A stretch of 64,000 bases of DNA. It comes from Aradus depressus (Eukaryota; Arthropoda; Insecta; Hemiptera; Aradidae). Below are positions 1 through 10,648 of the stretch, in pieces. Location of the stretch: the NCBI GenBank assembly GCA_963662175.1, contig OY759219.1:32530908-32594907 (forward strand). Reading direction: 5' to 3'. A model generated the notes under the pieces. The model did no database searches. It worked only from the letters and a program-made list of their open reading frames with translations, and had not been told where the DNA came from. The stretch's first letter is position 1, and each line of letters opens with the position of its first letter. Both the position numbers and the translations under genes were made by a program.

Positions 1-960
1 TACACAAGCTTGGCCAGCCATAGCCAACCATAATCTACCTCTATTAAAAACAAAATTATTATTATAACTAAAAAATCTCAAGAATTAATTAAATAAGTTC
101 ATACACACAATAAATTATAAATACACTAAAAAAAAATAGTTCCTTTAAAAACAGGTATAAAATATAAACCTGAAATGAATTAAATAAAATATATAAATTA
201 AAAAAAATATAACTAACTCAATATTATTATTATAACTATAATATCAAGAATTAATTCCTTAAAGACGTAAACCTCTACGAGGACATGTAGACACAATAGT
301 CGCCGCTAATGACCCTGAAGTCGATGCAACGTTAAATAAAAATTTAAATCTAAAAAAAATAGTTCCTTTAAAAACAGGTATAAAATATAAACCTGAAATG
401 AATAAAATAAAATATATAAATAAAAAAAAATATAACTAACTCAATATTATTATTATAACTATAATATCAAGAATTAATTCCTTAAAGACGCAAACCTCTA
501 CGAGGACATGTAGACACAATAGTCGCCGCTAATGACCCTGAAGTCGATGCAACGTTGAATAAAAATTTAAATCTAAAAAAAATAGTTCCTTTAAAAACGG
601 GTATAAAATATAAACCTGAAATGAATTGAATAAAATTATACAAAAAAAAAAAATAACTCAATATTCTTGAACTATTTGACAAACTATTAAATAAATATAA
701 TACTATTATTATTATTATTATAACTATAATATCAAGAATTAATTCCTTAAAGACGCAAACCTCTACGAGGACATGTAGACACAATAGTCGTCGCTAATCA
801 CCCTGAAGTCGATGCAACGTTGAATAAAAATGAAAAAAAAAAAAATTAATTAAATAAGTTCAAAAATAATCCTTTAAAAACGCGTATAAAATATAAAACT
901 GAAATGAATTAAATAAAATTTTATAAATAAAAAATACAACTCAATATTCTTAAACTATTT
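1..960. repeat. tandem array, units of about 225-265 bp
   Basis: A block containing ccttaaagacg(t/c)aaacctctacg, then acatgtagacacaatag, then gaagtcgatgcaacgtt recurs at about 256, 480 and 746. Each copy is followed by a shared segment containing agttcctttaaaaac and tataaacctgaaatgaat. A partial unit lies before 180. Spacings of 224 and 266 bp differ mainly by A/T-rich insertions. The array runs off the left edge, so its true size is unknown. The short open frame on the minus strand across it is read from repeat and is not a gene. Confidence 0.85.
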
Positions 961-1061
961 GACAAACATTTATTACAAAACATAATCTTGAAATATGGTA
1001 TGTTCTCTCGCATTTTTAGGTGTAAGATGAAATTTTAATCGTTAAATTAATAAAAATTCCT

Positions 1062-1460
1062 CCACTGCTGGACAGTGGATGGTTGGGCAGTATGGTGGGA
1101 GGGTCAGCGCTGGTCTCCTGCCGCCTCCTCCCCTCTCCACTAGTTGGAGAGTGCTATATGGCAGTGTGTGGGAGTCCTACTGGTGCTGTCCTCGTCGAGT
1201 TTCTTATATATTTTTAATTATTTTATTTAGTTTATTTTATTTTTATTTTTTTTATTTTATCTCTTTCATTTTATTATGTATTCTGTCTATTTATTTTTGT
1301 TTATGTTCGCTACTATTTTGTATTATTCATTTATTTTTTGCTCCTTATTATGTTTTAAATATTTTCTATTACTTATTATTTTATCATGTCATCTTAGTCA
1401 TCCCTTCTGCTTATTGTTATTGTTTGTACAGATTGTAGAATATATAAATAAATAAAAAAA
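1062..1460 (+). other. GC-rich block followed by T-rich tract and A-rich tail
   Basis: A GC-richer patch (1066-1195) changes abruptly into a long T-rich stretch and ends in an A-rich tail near 1440-1463. This is the usual look of a LINE 3' untranslated end or a retrocopy. No recognisable protein domain is read in any frame, so the class is left open. Confidence 0.3.
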
Positions 1461-1481
1461 AATAATGATAAAAAGTATTTA

Positions 1482-1520
1482 AAAACTACAGGTTTCGGCA
1501 TTACACTATCTTCAGGTTTA
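1482..1520 (-). ncRNA. decayed hammerhead-ribozyme-like motif
   Basis: Read on the minus strand, the core CTGAAGA (1515-1509) is followed by a 12-nt stem II region, GAAA (1496-1493), a minimal stem III (CCTG), TA and then GTTTT, which can pair with AAAC before the core. Core elements are intact, stem II is poor. The order matches hammerhead ribozymes of Penelope-like elements. Confidence 0.4.
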
Positions 1521-1689
1521 GTTATAAACTAAAACAAATTTCTTGCGTGCGAACCATTCTTATACATCAGGTAAGGAAGGGGGTTGGAATTAGTTTGGTG
1601 TGAAATATTAGACAGGTTCTTCCCTATCTAATAACAGTGGTAAAACTAAATCTATATTTAGCTTCCCCCTCTCTGGGGGAACCATTTGA

Positions 1690-1925
1690 CTGAAAATCAA
1701 TAGGTGTCATACTTAGAGAGTTCTAGATACACATATAAAATTTGGTGTCGATACATTTTTTCGGAAGTTATCGTGTTCACTGATTAAAACACATAGACAT
1801 GTTTTTTTTTTAATTTTTGCAATCAATGAATCGGAAAACATGAAATTTTGGTGAAAACTCAACATCGAATATTTTGATTACATAACTTCACCAATACTTC
1901 ATTTAGCTGCGGAAGTAAAATCTCA
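1690..1925 (-). repeat. dispersed fold-back family F, copy 1 (one arm)
   Basis: Contains the family F phrases cggaaaacatgaaattttgg, tgaaaactcaacatcga and tatcgtgttca. The same phrases recur near 9855, 28090, 54175 and 57785, and as partial pieces near 24.6, 38.25 and 48.9 kb. The copy at 57785 is a complete inverted repeat, so the others look like single arms or decayed copies of a non-autonomous fold-back element. Confidence 0.6.
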
Positions 1926-1985
1926 TCATTCTGCCTCCAGAATAATAATCAGACATGATAATGACACGTAAGAATTTAGTTTATA

Positions 1986-2647
1986 CAGTAGAACCTCTAT
2001 AAGTCGAACATCAAGGGAGACGCCAAAAAATTCGAGTTATAGAGTTTTCGAATTATGTAGGATTTTGACTTGGGTGGATTCTGATTCGACTTGTAGAGGT
2101 TAAGATTCATTCTAACTAATTTTGACTTAGAGAGGTGAAATAAATAAAAATTCAAGTTACAGAGGTAACAAACATATTTATATTTATTATAAATCAACAT
2201 TATTTCAAAACATCCTTAGGATAAAAAATACGTAGTATATGTAGGTATTAAAAAAAAGTCAGTAATTTTTTTTGCTTTAGATAATTGGTAATACTATTTA
2301 TTGTATACTCCTAAATTGTTTTCTAAGAAACACGGTGAATTCTTAAAATCGGTAACTTATTTTTCTTCGAGCTATAGAGGTAATAAGTTTCAAATAATCG
2401 AGTTGTAAAGGTTGTAAAATAAAACATTGCTATGTTCCAGATACAGAGGTCCAATTTATTTTTTCGTGTTATAGAGGGAAAATATGTACCAAAATGGCTT
2501 GTAGGGACTCACTGATTATTTCGACTAATAGAGGGTTGAGATTTCGAGTAATGGAGGTTTTGGGGCTTGAAGGGAAAGGAACAAAACTTTTTTTCGAGTT
2601 TTGGAGGTTTTCGACTTATCGAGGTTCGACTTAAAGAGGTTCTACTG
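1986..2647. mobile_element. Tigger/pogo-type MITE with internal motif array
   Basis: Terminal inverted repeats begin CAGTAGAACCTCTATAAGTC at 1986 and end as GACTTAAAGAGGTTCTACTG at 2647, flanked on both sides by TA (1984-1985 and 2648-2649). The CAGT start and TA duplication fit the pogo/Tigger group. The interior carries about 15 degenerate copies of a 16-17 bp word close to TTCGACTTATAGAGGTT, clustered toward both ends with few in the middle. No transposase is encoded. Confidence 0.8.
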
Positions 2648-2659
2648 TAATTCAATTTA

Positions 2660-3376
2660 TGCCAGTACCAAAATGCTAGAAAGAACATGTCCATCTGAGC
2701 TAGGTTCAGTTAAATCTGATTCAATTGTTCTTCTGCCCATTGTTAGTGGACTTGCGATGGTAACTATGATACGGTTTCTTAGCAAATTAATAAAGCAGAA
2801 CAATAGATAATTTAATTAATTTTGAATGGAAAAACTAAAAGAGACTATTAGAAAAAGAACTAGAGTAAAGAAAAGTATTTTTAAAAAAAACTAAAAAAAA
2901 ACAGAAGTCATTGAATGATGTAACAGCGGTAGGAGGCTAGTGAAAGTCATGATCAGATCTCTTGGTAATGAACTTGATATGGGCTGCCTTGACCAACAGT
3001 GCAGTTCATACAGGGCCGGACGAACTATGTGCACGCCCGGGTCAGCAAAATCTGGGGGCCGCAGGATTCTTTTTTTCACTTTTGGGTTCTACGAGGAGAT
3101 TTTGTGTTTAAATATATGTATATACTAACAGTATTACCTGGTGTTGCCCGGAGAACTTTGAATTTTTCCCATAATATCTCTAATGCGATTCCTTCGACAA
3201 TACATTCATGACTTTGCAATTTGCTATTATTCACATGGAATTTGGCATATAGTCAAATCCCGGAATCCTGTTGTTTATTGTTTTGATATGAAAACTAATT
3301 TAAGGCCGAGCAGCGGTGGTCATCGTAGCTAATAATTATAACCCGTGCTATGGTGGACACCCGAGGTGCGTGGCTG
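2660..3376. other. no gene seen; repeat debris
   Basis: A GC-richer patch with a hAT-like start (cagggccgg near 3013) lies at 3000-3070. A piece reading ttacctggtgttgcccggag lies at 3135-3155; a related phrase occurs inverted near 31345. Overlapping short open frames here show no domain. Confidence 0.4.
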
Positions 3377-3660
3377 AAGTAAGGGTAGGGTAGAAAGAAG
3401 TCTCAAACATTTCCAGTGCTCTCTACAATCCAATACAAAAAGGTTTTATGCCAATTCGTGCAATGATTTTTGTTCCATAAGCGAATGCACCAAATGCGGG
3501 GGAGGGTGGGGGTAAGAGTAGGGTAGAAAGAAGTCTTAAACATTTTCCGTTCTCTATATAATCTAATACAAAACATGTTATGCCAATTCTTTCAATGATA
3601 TTTGTTCCATAAGCGAATGCACGAAATGCGGGGGTGGGTGGGGTAAGGGTGGGATAAAAC
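3377..3660. repeat. tandem duplication, unit about 131 bp, 2.1 copies
   Basis: The word gggtagaaagaagtct occurs at 3388 and 3521, and a decayed third start (gggataaaac) at 3651, giving periods of 133 and 130 bp. Each unit ends in ccataagcgaatgcac plus a G-rich run. No coding potential is evident. Confidence 0.75.
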
Positions 3661-4340
3661 TATATTCTAAATCTTCTTGGTGACACGACGAACATAATTG
3701 CTGAACATAAGTACAAAATCGGATCGAAGTTTAGGAGTATATAAAACACAAACATACAGACATTAGATTATATATGTATATATACTAATATATAAAGAGA
3801 CAGCGTTTGATGTTCTGGCTAATCTTAAAAATTACTGGACCGACTTTCAATATATTTTTTTTTACGAATTCCTTACATTTCCGCGGCGGTTATAGACCAA
3901 AAAAAATTCCTATTTTTTTTTTAAAGAAAATATTTGTTTTTTGTGTCTTTGTAATTCTTTTTTGATCACCATTCACTTTAATCAGAATTGAAAGCAGTTT
4001 AAGGACTTACCTATGTTGTACTGAGGGAAAGTTGTTCAACTATAACTTAATAGTTTGATTTTAGGTTCGTATTATTTATCTGACCTGGGTCCACCATACC
4101 ACTGAGGCGCCGCCTATATAAGTATATATAAATAACTTAAAGTAAATAATAATAATAAATAATGAGGAATTAAAATAGTTCTAATAATAGCTATAACTAT
4201 AATTTAAAAAGATAATAATGGAATAATAAGTTAAGAAATGTGAAAGAAAATATTAAAAAGCAATGATTACAGAAAATGCATGTAATTTGTAGAAAATAAT
4301 TTATGTAGTAATACAAATGGGGGAGGAATAAATAATTATA
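3661..4340. other. AT-rich, no gene seen
   Basis: Contains a phrase (attactggaccgactttcaa, near 3830) typical of dispersed arthropod repeats of uncertain class, and a short GC patch at 4080-4115 (ccactgaggcgcc) that recurs near 34806. No open frame with a recognisable domain. Confidence 0.4.
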
Positions 4341-4507
4341 GACCATAAAGTTTAAGAGCGTAGGGCTTTGGAGGGATGGTCTTACAATGGTTGCGGGTGC
4401 GAATCCGGTAGGGTTTTATTTAATAGATAGAACTCCCTCCCGGGGCGATGGATGTTGTGTGAAAACCAATGGACTGTTATAAAGGAATGGTTGATATACA
4501 TCGCACC

Positions 4508-5133
4508 CAGACCCGGATTTAGAAATTCGCCGCCCCTAGGCAGTTGCGGAAATTGCCGCCCCCCCCCCCCCCCCCCCCTCAAAACTTCCTCAATGGTGGA
4601 ATAAGTTTGGTACGAAAAGTTTTTCAATAAATAATATGCACCGGTCTGAGAGCAAATATTTTATTTTATTATTGTCAGTATTCTTATAATCATGAAGTAT
4701 ATGACATCATTCAACAATTACCATTATGTATGCGATTTTTTTTTGTAGAGAAATTATTGCTTATTGGTTGAAATTTTTACGTCTCGATTTTCGGATGGCA
4801 AACTCATCGATAATGGAATCAAAATCTAAAGACATACGCAAATCTGACTCTATAGTTAACAAAGCGAGTGCGTTTAATCGTTCTGCAACCAGTTTTGATC
4901 TCAAGTAGTTTTTCACTCGCCGCAGTACGGAAAATGATCGTTCAGCGCTACAATTTGATACGATTCGGGCATTTTTCACTTATAATGCTGGTATGCGTGC
5001 CAAAGAAATAGGCGAGAAATTCAATTACCACGAATATAACAAGTTTTCAAAGTTTCCGCCAAAATATGCCGCCGTTCAATTCTTGCCGCCCTAGGCAACT
5101 GCCTACTCTGCCTGCATGGTAAATCCGGGCCTG
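4508..5133. mobile_element. internally deleted hAT transposon
   Basis: Ends read CAGACCCGGATTTA on the left and TAAATCCGGGCCTG on the right. The 8-bp target duplication ATCGCACC is exact (4500-4507 and 5134-5141), diagnostic of hAT. A run of about 19 C bases lies at 4560-4578 just inside the left end. The only coding remnant is a transposase C-terminal piece on the minus strand, so the element is about 0.6 kb and non-autonomous. Confidence 0.92.
4761..4979 (-). pseudogene. hAT transposase C-terminal dimerisation fragment
   Basis: The frame reads ...CSAERSFSVLRRVKNYLRS... then ERLNALALLTIESDL and ends ...FAIRKSRRK. This is the classic hAT C-terminal dimerisation motif (AERSFS-L-R-K-LRS---ERL--L--L-IE) of ZMYM1-like or DUF4371-type hAT proteins. 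The BED finger and catalytic core are absent because of internal deletion of the element. It cannot be an active transposase. The overlapping plus-strand frame is a shadow. Confidence 0.85.
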
Positions 5134-5165
5134 ATCGCACCATAAGGCCAATAAAAAATAATAAT

Positions 5166-5864
5166 AATGAGAAATCGTTGTTCCAACAATAAAATAATAG
5201 ACTATTAATAGGTTAAATTGGAAAGCTCTCTCAAGAAGAAAGACTACATCTACTGTGCAAAAGACAGAAGTCACAGAATGGATGCCTCGATACTAAACTA
5301 GAGCTGACCAAGTGCAGCTCATTTCAATAACAATAGAACTGACTGTCCTGTTAATGTGTTCTGTATAATATATATGCCTGTGTTCTCTACTAGTACAATG
5401 TCCAACATGGGTCTCGCGTGTATATATTTTAAATCAGGACACAAAACAAGGCCTTATTTTCCATGCTGTACTCCTACGCAACATCCTGACGTACTGAAAT
5501 ACATTAATCATGAACGAGGAATCATCTTACCTTATCTCAAGTTGTGTTTCTCCATTATCTTATAAGGATAATAACGACAGGGTGGTCGTACAATCAAATC
5601 CTTTCAGGTTTACAGTAAGAGCATTACGAAATATAGGGGCATTTATCTGATTGGTCTGAAATTTGATGTTCAATTTTCCCCCTGATTCCAAAAAAGAAAA
5701 AAAAAAAAAAAAAAAAAATCTCATAAGGAAAGCACCTATTGATGTTGAGTCAAATCGGTCAAAAGGAAGGGAGTGTGGTAATTAGAAAGAAGGCTTAAGT
5801 GTTAAATAAAACTAAATAAATAATAATTAGATAAACAATTAATAAAATTAAACAAATACTGAAA
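5166..5864. other. no gene seen
   Basis: AT-rich DNA with an A-homopolymer at 5694-5717 and a family F-like phrase (tgatgttcaattttccccctgattcc) at 5665. Short open frames (for example 5356-5565 on the plus strand) have no domain or splice context that supports a gene. Confidence 0.4.
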
Positions 5865-6560
5865 TAATAATAATTAAATAAACAATAAATTACCACATTT
5901 CCTGTAGAAATTTTATCTCTTTTCTTTTACTAAATTTTGATTTCTAAAGTAGTTTTTCGAAAAGGGCCCTAAAAATATCAAAAGTTCAAGACGTGCAATT
6001 TTGAAGAAAGTGCACATATATATATATTTTTTAAATTCAATTAACCAACTTTTTATTGGGATTTCTAAAGAGATGCCATTTTTAATAATTTTAAATAATA
6101 TTAAATCTAATCCAAAGGTTTTCAGATTATCTTACTGGGCCAACAGGGAAAATGAATAGAATAGAATTTACGAGAACAAATAATTTGGGTTTGATTTTCT
6201 TAAATCATCTACATTATTAAATAAAGAAATTGAACATTGAAACAAACTAAAATCAAAAGAAAAATCTTAAAAACTAAATTCTTAAAACTAATTCAATCTT
6301 TTTTGTTTTATATTTTGACCATTTTTTAAAATTTAAGTTATATATTTCTGGGCATATATCCTGTACATATAAACTAACAACAGTACCTTCTTTGAGGATC
6401 AATTTCACCGTCAATTCACTCCTATTTAGTTCCTTACATTTTTAAGCCTAAACACCACTCTCCATCTTTACTCAGACCGTCTCAACACAACCCAGGCCTC
6501 GACTCCTCTCCACACACTAAAAAACAGCCGATGACTTTGTTTTGTTTTTTTGTAATCATT
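5865..6560 (-). repeat. dispersed repeat family C, copy 1
   Basis: Begins near ttaccacatttcctgtagaa and runs through tctacagtagttt-like, aaagagatgccat, cttactgggccaacaggg and agtaccttctttg. The same succession occurs near 9060, 16900, 50690 and inverted near 10845-11330. Read on the minus strand, the far end of the better copies contains an exon-like coding stretch followed by GTACTG. Class unknown. Confidence 0.7.
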
Positions 6561-7157
6561 TGTTTTAAAATAAATTTGCTTTATTATTATTATTATATTT
6601 TTTTTTAAAGCAATACATTATATGATAGGAATTTAAGAATATCTAATTGTATATTGACAGAGATTTCCCTCATGTGAGATTAACCTTGGTTATTATCATG
6701 AAGAACAATGAATACAAAAAATGAAATTTATGAAGAATATAAATAAACTGTTTATATATTGGGTATTATAGAAGTAATTAAGAATATTCTTTTTTCTAAA
6801 TATATATTGTTTTGCGGCAGCCTTGAGTATAAAAGATTCGAGGCATGATGGTATAAAATTATTTTGAAAAAATAGGCTTAAGGGAAGGCGGGGATAAAAG
6901 AAGGGTTCAACTCAAAATCTTTAATAACGAATGTACCTCATGTAATTTAGTATGAAGATTATTGATTTTCAATCGTTAAATTAGTTTGAGAGGAAGAGCG
7001 GAAACTTATTTCATAATGGGGAAGTAGATTGTCGGTGATTTACAGAGCCGTTATACAATTAGATGAGCAGCTGATGATTATTGGACCTTTAAGATTTCCA
7101 TTGGATTGATAATTATTTCTTCAAATGTGTCTGTAAGTTGTTTAATAAAAGACACAA
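6561..7157. other. AT-rich, no gene seen
   Basis: No open frame with recognisable domains. A family F-like scrap (atgtacctcatgtaatttag, aaatcttta) lies near 6910-6960. Poly-T and A/T repeats dominate the rest. Confidence 0.4.
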
Positions 7158-7182
7158 CAGAGCTGTTGTCTCACAAGGTTAT

Positions 7183-7227
7183 TTAACATAGCCAGCTTTC
7201 AGTCTATTAGACCATCTTCAGTGCTAA
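7183..7227 (-). ncRNA. hammerhead ribozyme fold (Penelope end, copy 1)
   Basis: In minus orientation the order is: stem I 5' strand TTAGCA; core CTGAAGA; stem II GGTCT/AGACT closed by AAT; GAAA; stem III AGC/GCT with a two-base loop; A at the cleavage position; stem I 3' strand TGTTAA. Stem I pairs at all six positions with one G-U. All conserved core bases are present, with the very short stem III typical of Penelope-linked hammerheads. Confidence 0.8.
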
Positions 7228-7436
7228 CTACAATTGACAGGTAAAAGTTAAAATTAATAAAAATATGTGCATACAAAATAAAATATATATATATATATAT
7301 ATTAATAAACAAATCATTTTTGAAAGGTTTGGTGTCACAGTTTAGGTCATGTAATAGTCATTAAAATATCAAAGTGAATAAAAGACATAAATAACAAAAA
7401 CAATGAAATTTCTTAGGTATAAGTATAAAACAAAAC

Positions 7437-7918
7437 TTAATACTTAACAAAGGTAGTGAGCTGTACCAGTTTCTGATTGCCACTACACATCTTGGACTGG
7501 TCCAGGGATATCAGAGAGAGGTGGAGGGGAGAAAATGGAAACTCGAATCTGGTATTAAGTCTTTGAAAATTTTGATAAAAATTTCTCTTGATTTCCATAG
7601 ATTCAAGAGAATTCAGTTTTTTGCTTTTTCCAGCTCTGTGGAGAATTTGGACCTTGTGCTCTATATGCTGCGCATGGTGTTCCGACAAAATGTGTTGCAA
7701 AAACTGCGAGTCTTCCCGCCTTAGGTGCTCTTTCACCCGGGTTTTAAAAGATCTACCCGTTTGCCCAACATATGAAATTCCGCAGGCCCCGCAGGATATT
7801 TTGTAAACACCTGAGTTCTCACAAGGCGCTATGGAATCCTTGGGTTTAGAAAAGACCTGAGCCAAACTTCGGCTAGTCCTGAAGGAAGCTCCGATGTCGT
7901 GCCAGCTGAGTGCCTCTC
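7437..7918 (-). pseudogene. Penelope-like element GIY-YIG endonuclease fragment
   Basis: The frame stays open from about 7918 and includes a Penelope-style linker (VFSKPKDSIAPCENSG), then GVYKISCGACGISYVGQTGR, SFKTRVKEHLR and H-L-EHH. The GVY...YVGQTGR...R..EH signature is the GIY-YIG nuclease that nicks target DNA during Penelope retrotransposition. The spaced Cys pair (CGAC) before YVGQTG is typical of these elements. No ATG context or reverse transcriptase is present upstream, so this is a 3' fragment. A second, more decayed GIY-YIG piece sits at 46681-46862. Confidence 0.88.
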
Positions 7919-7925
7919 CCTGTAG

Positions 7926-7971
7926 TTAGCACTGAAGATGGTCTCATTAGACTGAAAGCTGGCTATGCTAA
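7926..7971 (+). ncRNA. hammerhead ribozyme fold (Penelope end, copy 2)
   Basis: Stem I TTAGCA (7926-7931) pairs perfectly with TGCTAA (7966-7971). Core CTGAAGA is at 7932-7938, stem II GGTCT/AGACT with CATT loop follows, GAAA is at 7954-7957, and stem III AGC/GCT with loop TG follows. A at 7965 is the expected cleavage nucleotide. This copy is complete by inspection and is the mirror image of copy 1. Confidence 0.85.
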
Positions 7972-8010
7972 ATAAACTTGTGAGTGGACAACAGCTCATA
8001 ACAACCTCCA

Positions 8011-8550
8011 AAAAGTCCCCTGTAAGTTGTCAACAGCTACACGAGTGTTGTCTTGTCAAGACACAATAACATTGTCAAAAAATTAATTAAACAAAGGAAC
8101 AAAAAGAAAAAAAAAATGCGATCGCAATAACAAAAAATCCAATAAAAAACAATAATCTCAATTATCCTTATTATAAAGTATAATCAGTTGGGTTCAGTGT
8201 TATTTAAGGTCTGCCGGGTGAGAAATAAATTTCCTTTTGTCTTGGAACAAGGCGATTGATCTCTCAGATCTTTCACCTCTATTTTCAAGGTTCGGTTTAA
8301 TTTACGAACGGATGTATTTTTTATGTTACTATTTTTTCATTAACCGGAAAGTGGAGTTCTCAAGAGTTTATCTAGCAATCAACCCGAATTGCTGCAATTA
8401 TTAGAGGAATCGCGTGAGAATACAGAGTGAGTTTTTACAATCAGAAGGCAATTGAGAATTTCTTTTAGTTAAAACTCTATTTTGTTTTTTGGCAGACGCA
8501 AAAAAAAAAAATATTATTTACAAATTTTAATTAGTAGTTGTTTGTTTTTG
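8011..8550. other. no gene seen
   Basis: AT-rich sequence with short A tracts. No domain, repeat match or splice-flanked open frame was recognised. Confidence 0.35.
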
Positions 8551-8800
8551 TGACTCATTCCCGGGGTTTAACTACAAGGTCATATTGCCTATTACCAGAG
8601 CGCTCTTTCGTAGCTCTGTTTGGGAGTCCTGAATTTTGTCTAAACATGTTTAATTAGAGTAGGCGACTTTAACGAGTACCTCCATTTAACTTGTCATCCA
8701 ATGAAGGGGGTGCTCAATATTGAAATACTTCCCAGATACAAAAAGTTTCGAACCCGCAATTTTGAACACAGTAGGCAAGCAAGCCTGTGCTATTTGCGCT
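8551..8800 (-). mobile_element. old SINE family A copy
   Basis: Starts with gactcattcccggggtttaa, continues through the body segment with ccagagcgctctttcgt, and ends in a much-decayed tRNA-like head (gtttcgaacccgcaa near 8747). Many differences from young copies indicate an old insertion. Confidence 0.7.
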
Positions 8801-8889
8801 GCTAACTTGAAATTCATATCTAAAGATTGCAAGCGTACAGAAATATACAATAAATTAAATGGAAAGATTTACATCGGCAGTTATTAGTG

Positions 8890-8985
8890 TTTTTGGGTTA
8901 GCCCCCCCCCCCCCCCCCCCCTCTCATCTCTTCTTTGTTTTGACCAATATGACTAAAATTCAATAGGAGTCGTTCTTATGAATGT
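8890..8985. repeat. C20 homopolymer and family F scrap
   Basis: A run of about 20 C bases lies at 8902-8921, followed by a fragment resembling family F (attcaataggagtcgttctta). The complementary strand has strong G-quadruplex potential. Confidence 0.6.
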
Positions 8986-9725
8986 GATAATAAAAATTAT
9001 GTAAAATAAATATAAAAATAATAATTGAATTAATAAAATTATTAATTAATAAAAAATAATATTACCACATTTCCTGTAGAAATTATAGCTGGTCTTCTAC
9101 TAAATTTTGATTTCTACAGTAGTTTCCGAGAAGGAAAAAAATATCGAAAGTTCAAACGCGCAATTTTGAAGAAAGTGCACATATTTAAAAAAAATTCAAT
9201 TGACAAACTTTTTATTTGGATTTCTTCTAAATTTATTAAAGAGATGCCATATTGTTTTTCTAAATTTGCAAAAATGTTAAATCTAATCCAAAGGTATAAA
9301 TTATCTTACTGGGTTAACAGGGAAAATGAATAGCATATAATAAGAGAACAAATATTTGGGTTTATTTTACTTAACCTACATTTTAAATAAATTCAGAATA
9401 TCAATATAAAAAAAAAATCAAATTACAACTAAAAACAAACAAATTATTTAAAACTATATCAGTCTTTTATCTGTTTTATTATTGGCCATTATTTATATCA
9501 ATGTTATTGTTATAAACATATAAATAAATAAAAGTACCTTTGCGCATCGATTTTACTGTTATTTCACACCTACTCGGTTCATCACACCTTAAGCCTAAAC
9601 ACTTTTCTCACTAGACTGTCCACCTTCACATCTCAACTTCGGCTTCTCATCTCCACAACCCATCTGAGACTGATCCATTCTATTCTCCACTCAATGGTTG
9701 TCCACATTTCGTTTTAAAACAAAAT
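8986..9725 (-). repeat. dispersed repeat family C, copy 2
   Basis: Shares with copy 1 the series ccacatttcctgtagaaat, tgatttctacagtagtttcc, aaagtgcacatattt, aaagagatgccat and cttactgggttaacaggg. Near 9540-9640 the minus strand reads an exon-like frame (CLGLRCDEPSRCEITVKSMRK) ending at GTACT. Confidence 0.7.
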
Positions 9726-9854
9726 GCGACTTCATATAATTTATTCACTAAGTTACTTCACTCCTAACAGCTGTTTTTATACAAATAATAATAATTGGTT
9801 TTATAATTTATATTAATAATTACAATGTTTGTAATTTTATACATCACAGATGTT

Positions 9855-10060
9855 ATGGATACATATGTACATATATAAATTTTGTGTCGATTACGTTCAT
9901 TCTAACAACAGTTATCGGGTTCAGAAACACAAACAGACAGGGCCCTTTTTGTTTCATTTTTAGAATTAGGGGGTCGGAAAACATAAAATTCTAGTGAAAA
10001 TTTAACATAAAATTGTTGACCGATTACATAACATCCCCTATATATCATATAGTTGGGAAA
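9855..10060 (-). repeat. fold-back family F, copy 2
   Basis: Contains tatataaattttgtgtcga, ttatcgggttcagaaacac, gtcggaaaacataaaattct and gattacataacatcccc, matching one arm of the complete inverted repeat near 57.9 kb. Confidence 0.65.
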
Positions 10061-10440
10061 ATTTAAAAAAAAAAATAGGTACTAATAAAAACTAAAACAA
10101 ACAACGACGACCACAGATTGTTGCACATATGTAAATGTAATTGACTATTTGATCAGAAAGGATTCTGATTACAAAAGCAGGAATTTTAATTCGTTTGGGA
10201 TGATTCGTTCAAGGCGAGGTGTGAACAATAAATAATAAATATTTATATGCCAGGCTTTTTTAATTAATCTCAAGCACATATCAAGGTGAACTTCTCCAAG
10301 TTTAGCATGAAAAAATAAAATAAAGGAATAAAAAACATACAAAAGTCTCGAGTTGTGCATTAGGAATATGTTGTCCGTTAAGGCAGCTCATTTCTGACAT
10401 TTGAGTACTATAAAAAAATATTCGGATCAAATATCTCTAT

Positions 10441-10648
10441 TTTTTTTTGGCCTTATGTACAATGCATATTAGCCATGACTCTTATAATGGTGTTTTACCT
10501 AATTATTTACGACATCCATGGCCCCGGGAGGAAGTTTTATCTTAGAAATAAAACTCACTCCCGGACGGGATTCGAACCCGCGAACCAAGGTGAGACCATA
10601 CGACCAAAGCCCTACGCTCTAGCCCGCACAGCCACCATGGCTCCCAAT
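10441..10648 (-). mobile_element. SINE family B copy (tRNA-derived)
   Basis: On the minus strand the head reads GGGAGCCATGGTGGCTGTGC, then gggctagagcgtagggcttt, then the B box in cgcgggttcgaatcccg. The body follows (cctcccggggccatggatg) and ends in acataaggccaaaaaaaa. The pol III A/B box spacing and A-rich end mark a tRNA-derived SINE, not a functional tRNA gene. Confidence 0.8.

Larger units (their letters stand above)
4345..5165 (+). mobile_element. tRNA-derived SINE family B, interrupted by a hAT element
   Basis: The left part (4345-4507) carries gagcgtagggctttgg, a decayed B-box region and the body phrase ctcccggggcgatggatg. The right part resumes at 5142 with ataaggccaataaaaaa, the A-rich 3' end of the family. 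The interruption is the hAT element at 4508-5133 with an exact 8-bp duplication. Other family copies lie near 10.5, 27.0 and 55.9 kb. Confidence 0.75.
7158..8010 (-). mobile_element. Penelope-like element remnant with inverted hammerhead ends
   Basis: A minus-strand GIY-YIG coding fragment (7437-7918) sits between two copies of a terminal sequence in opposite orientation. One (minus) is at about 7163-7241 and the other (plus) at about 7921-8000. Both share gagctgttgtc-type and catagccagctttcagtc-type segments and each folds as a hammerhead ribozyme. Penelope-like elements encode reverse transcriptase plus a C-terminal GIY-YIG endonuclease, and their terminal repeats are known to carry hammerhead motifs. 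Only the 3' part of the coding region survives; no reverse transcriptase domain is present. Confidence 0.8.

Noticed and set aside
1..960. Minus-strand 100-residue open frame at 482-784
   Set aside because: It begins at a non-ATG codon, runs through tandem repeats and has no domain.
7521..7806. Two plus-strand frames overlapping the Penelope fragment
   Set aside because: They are opposite-strand readings of a clear GIY-YIG coding sequence.
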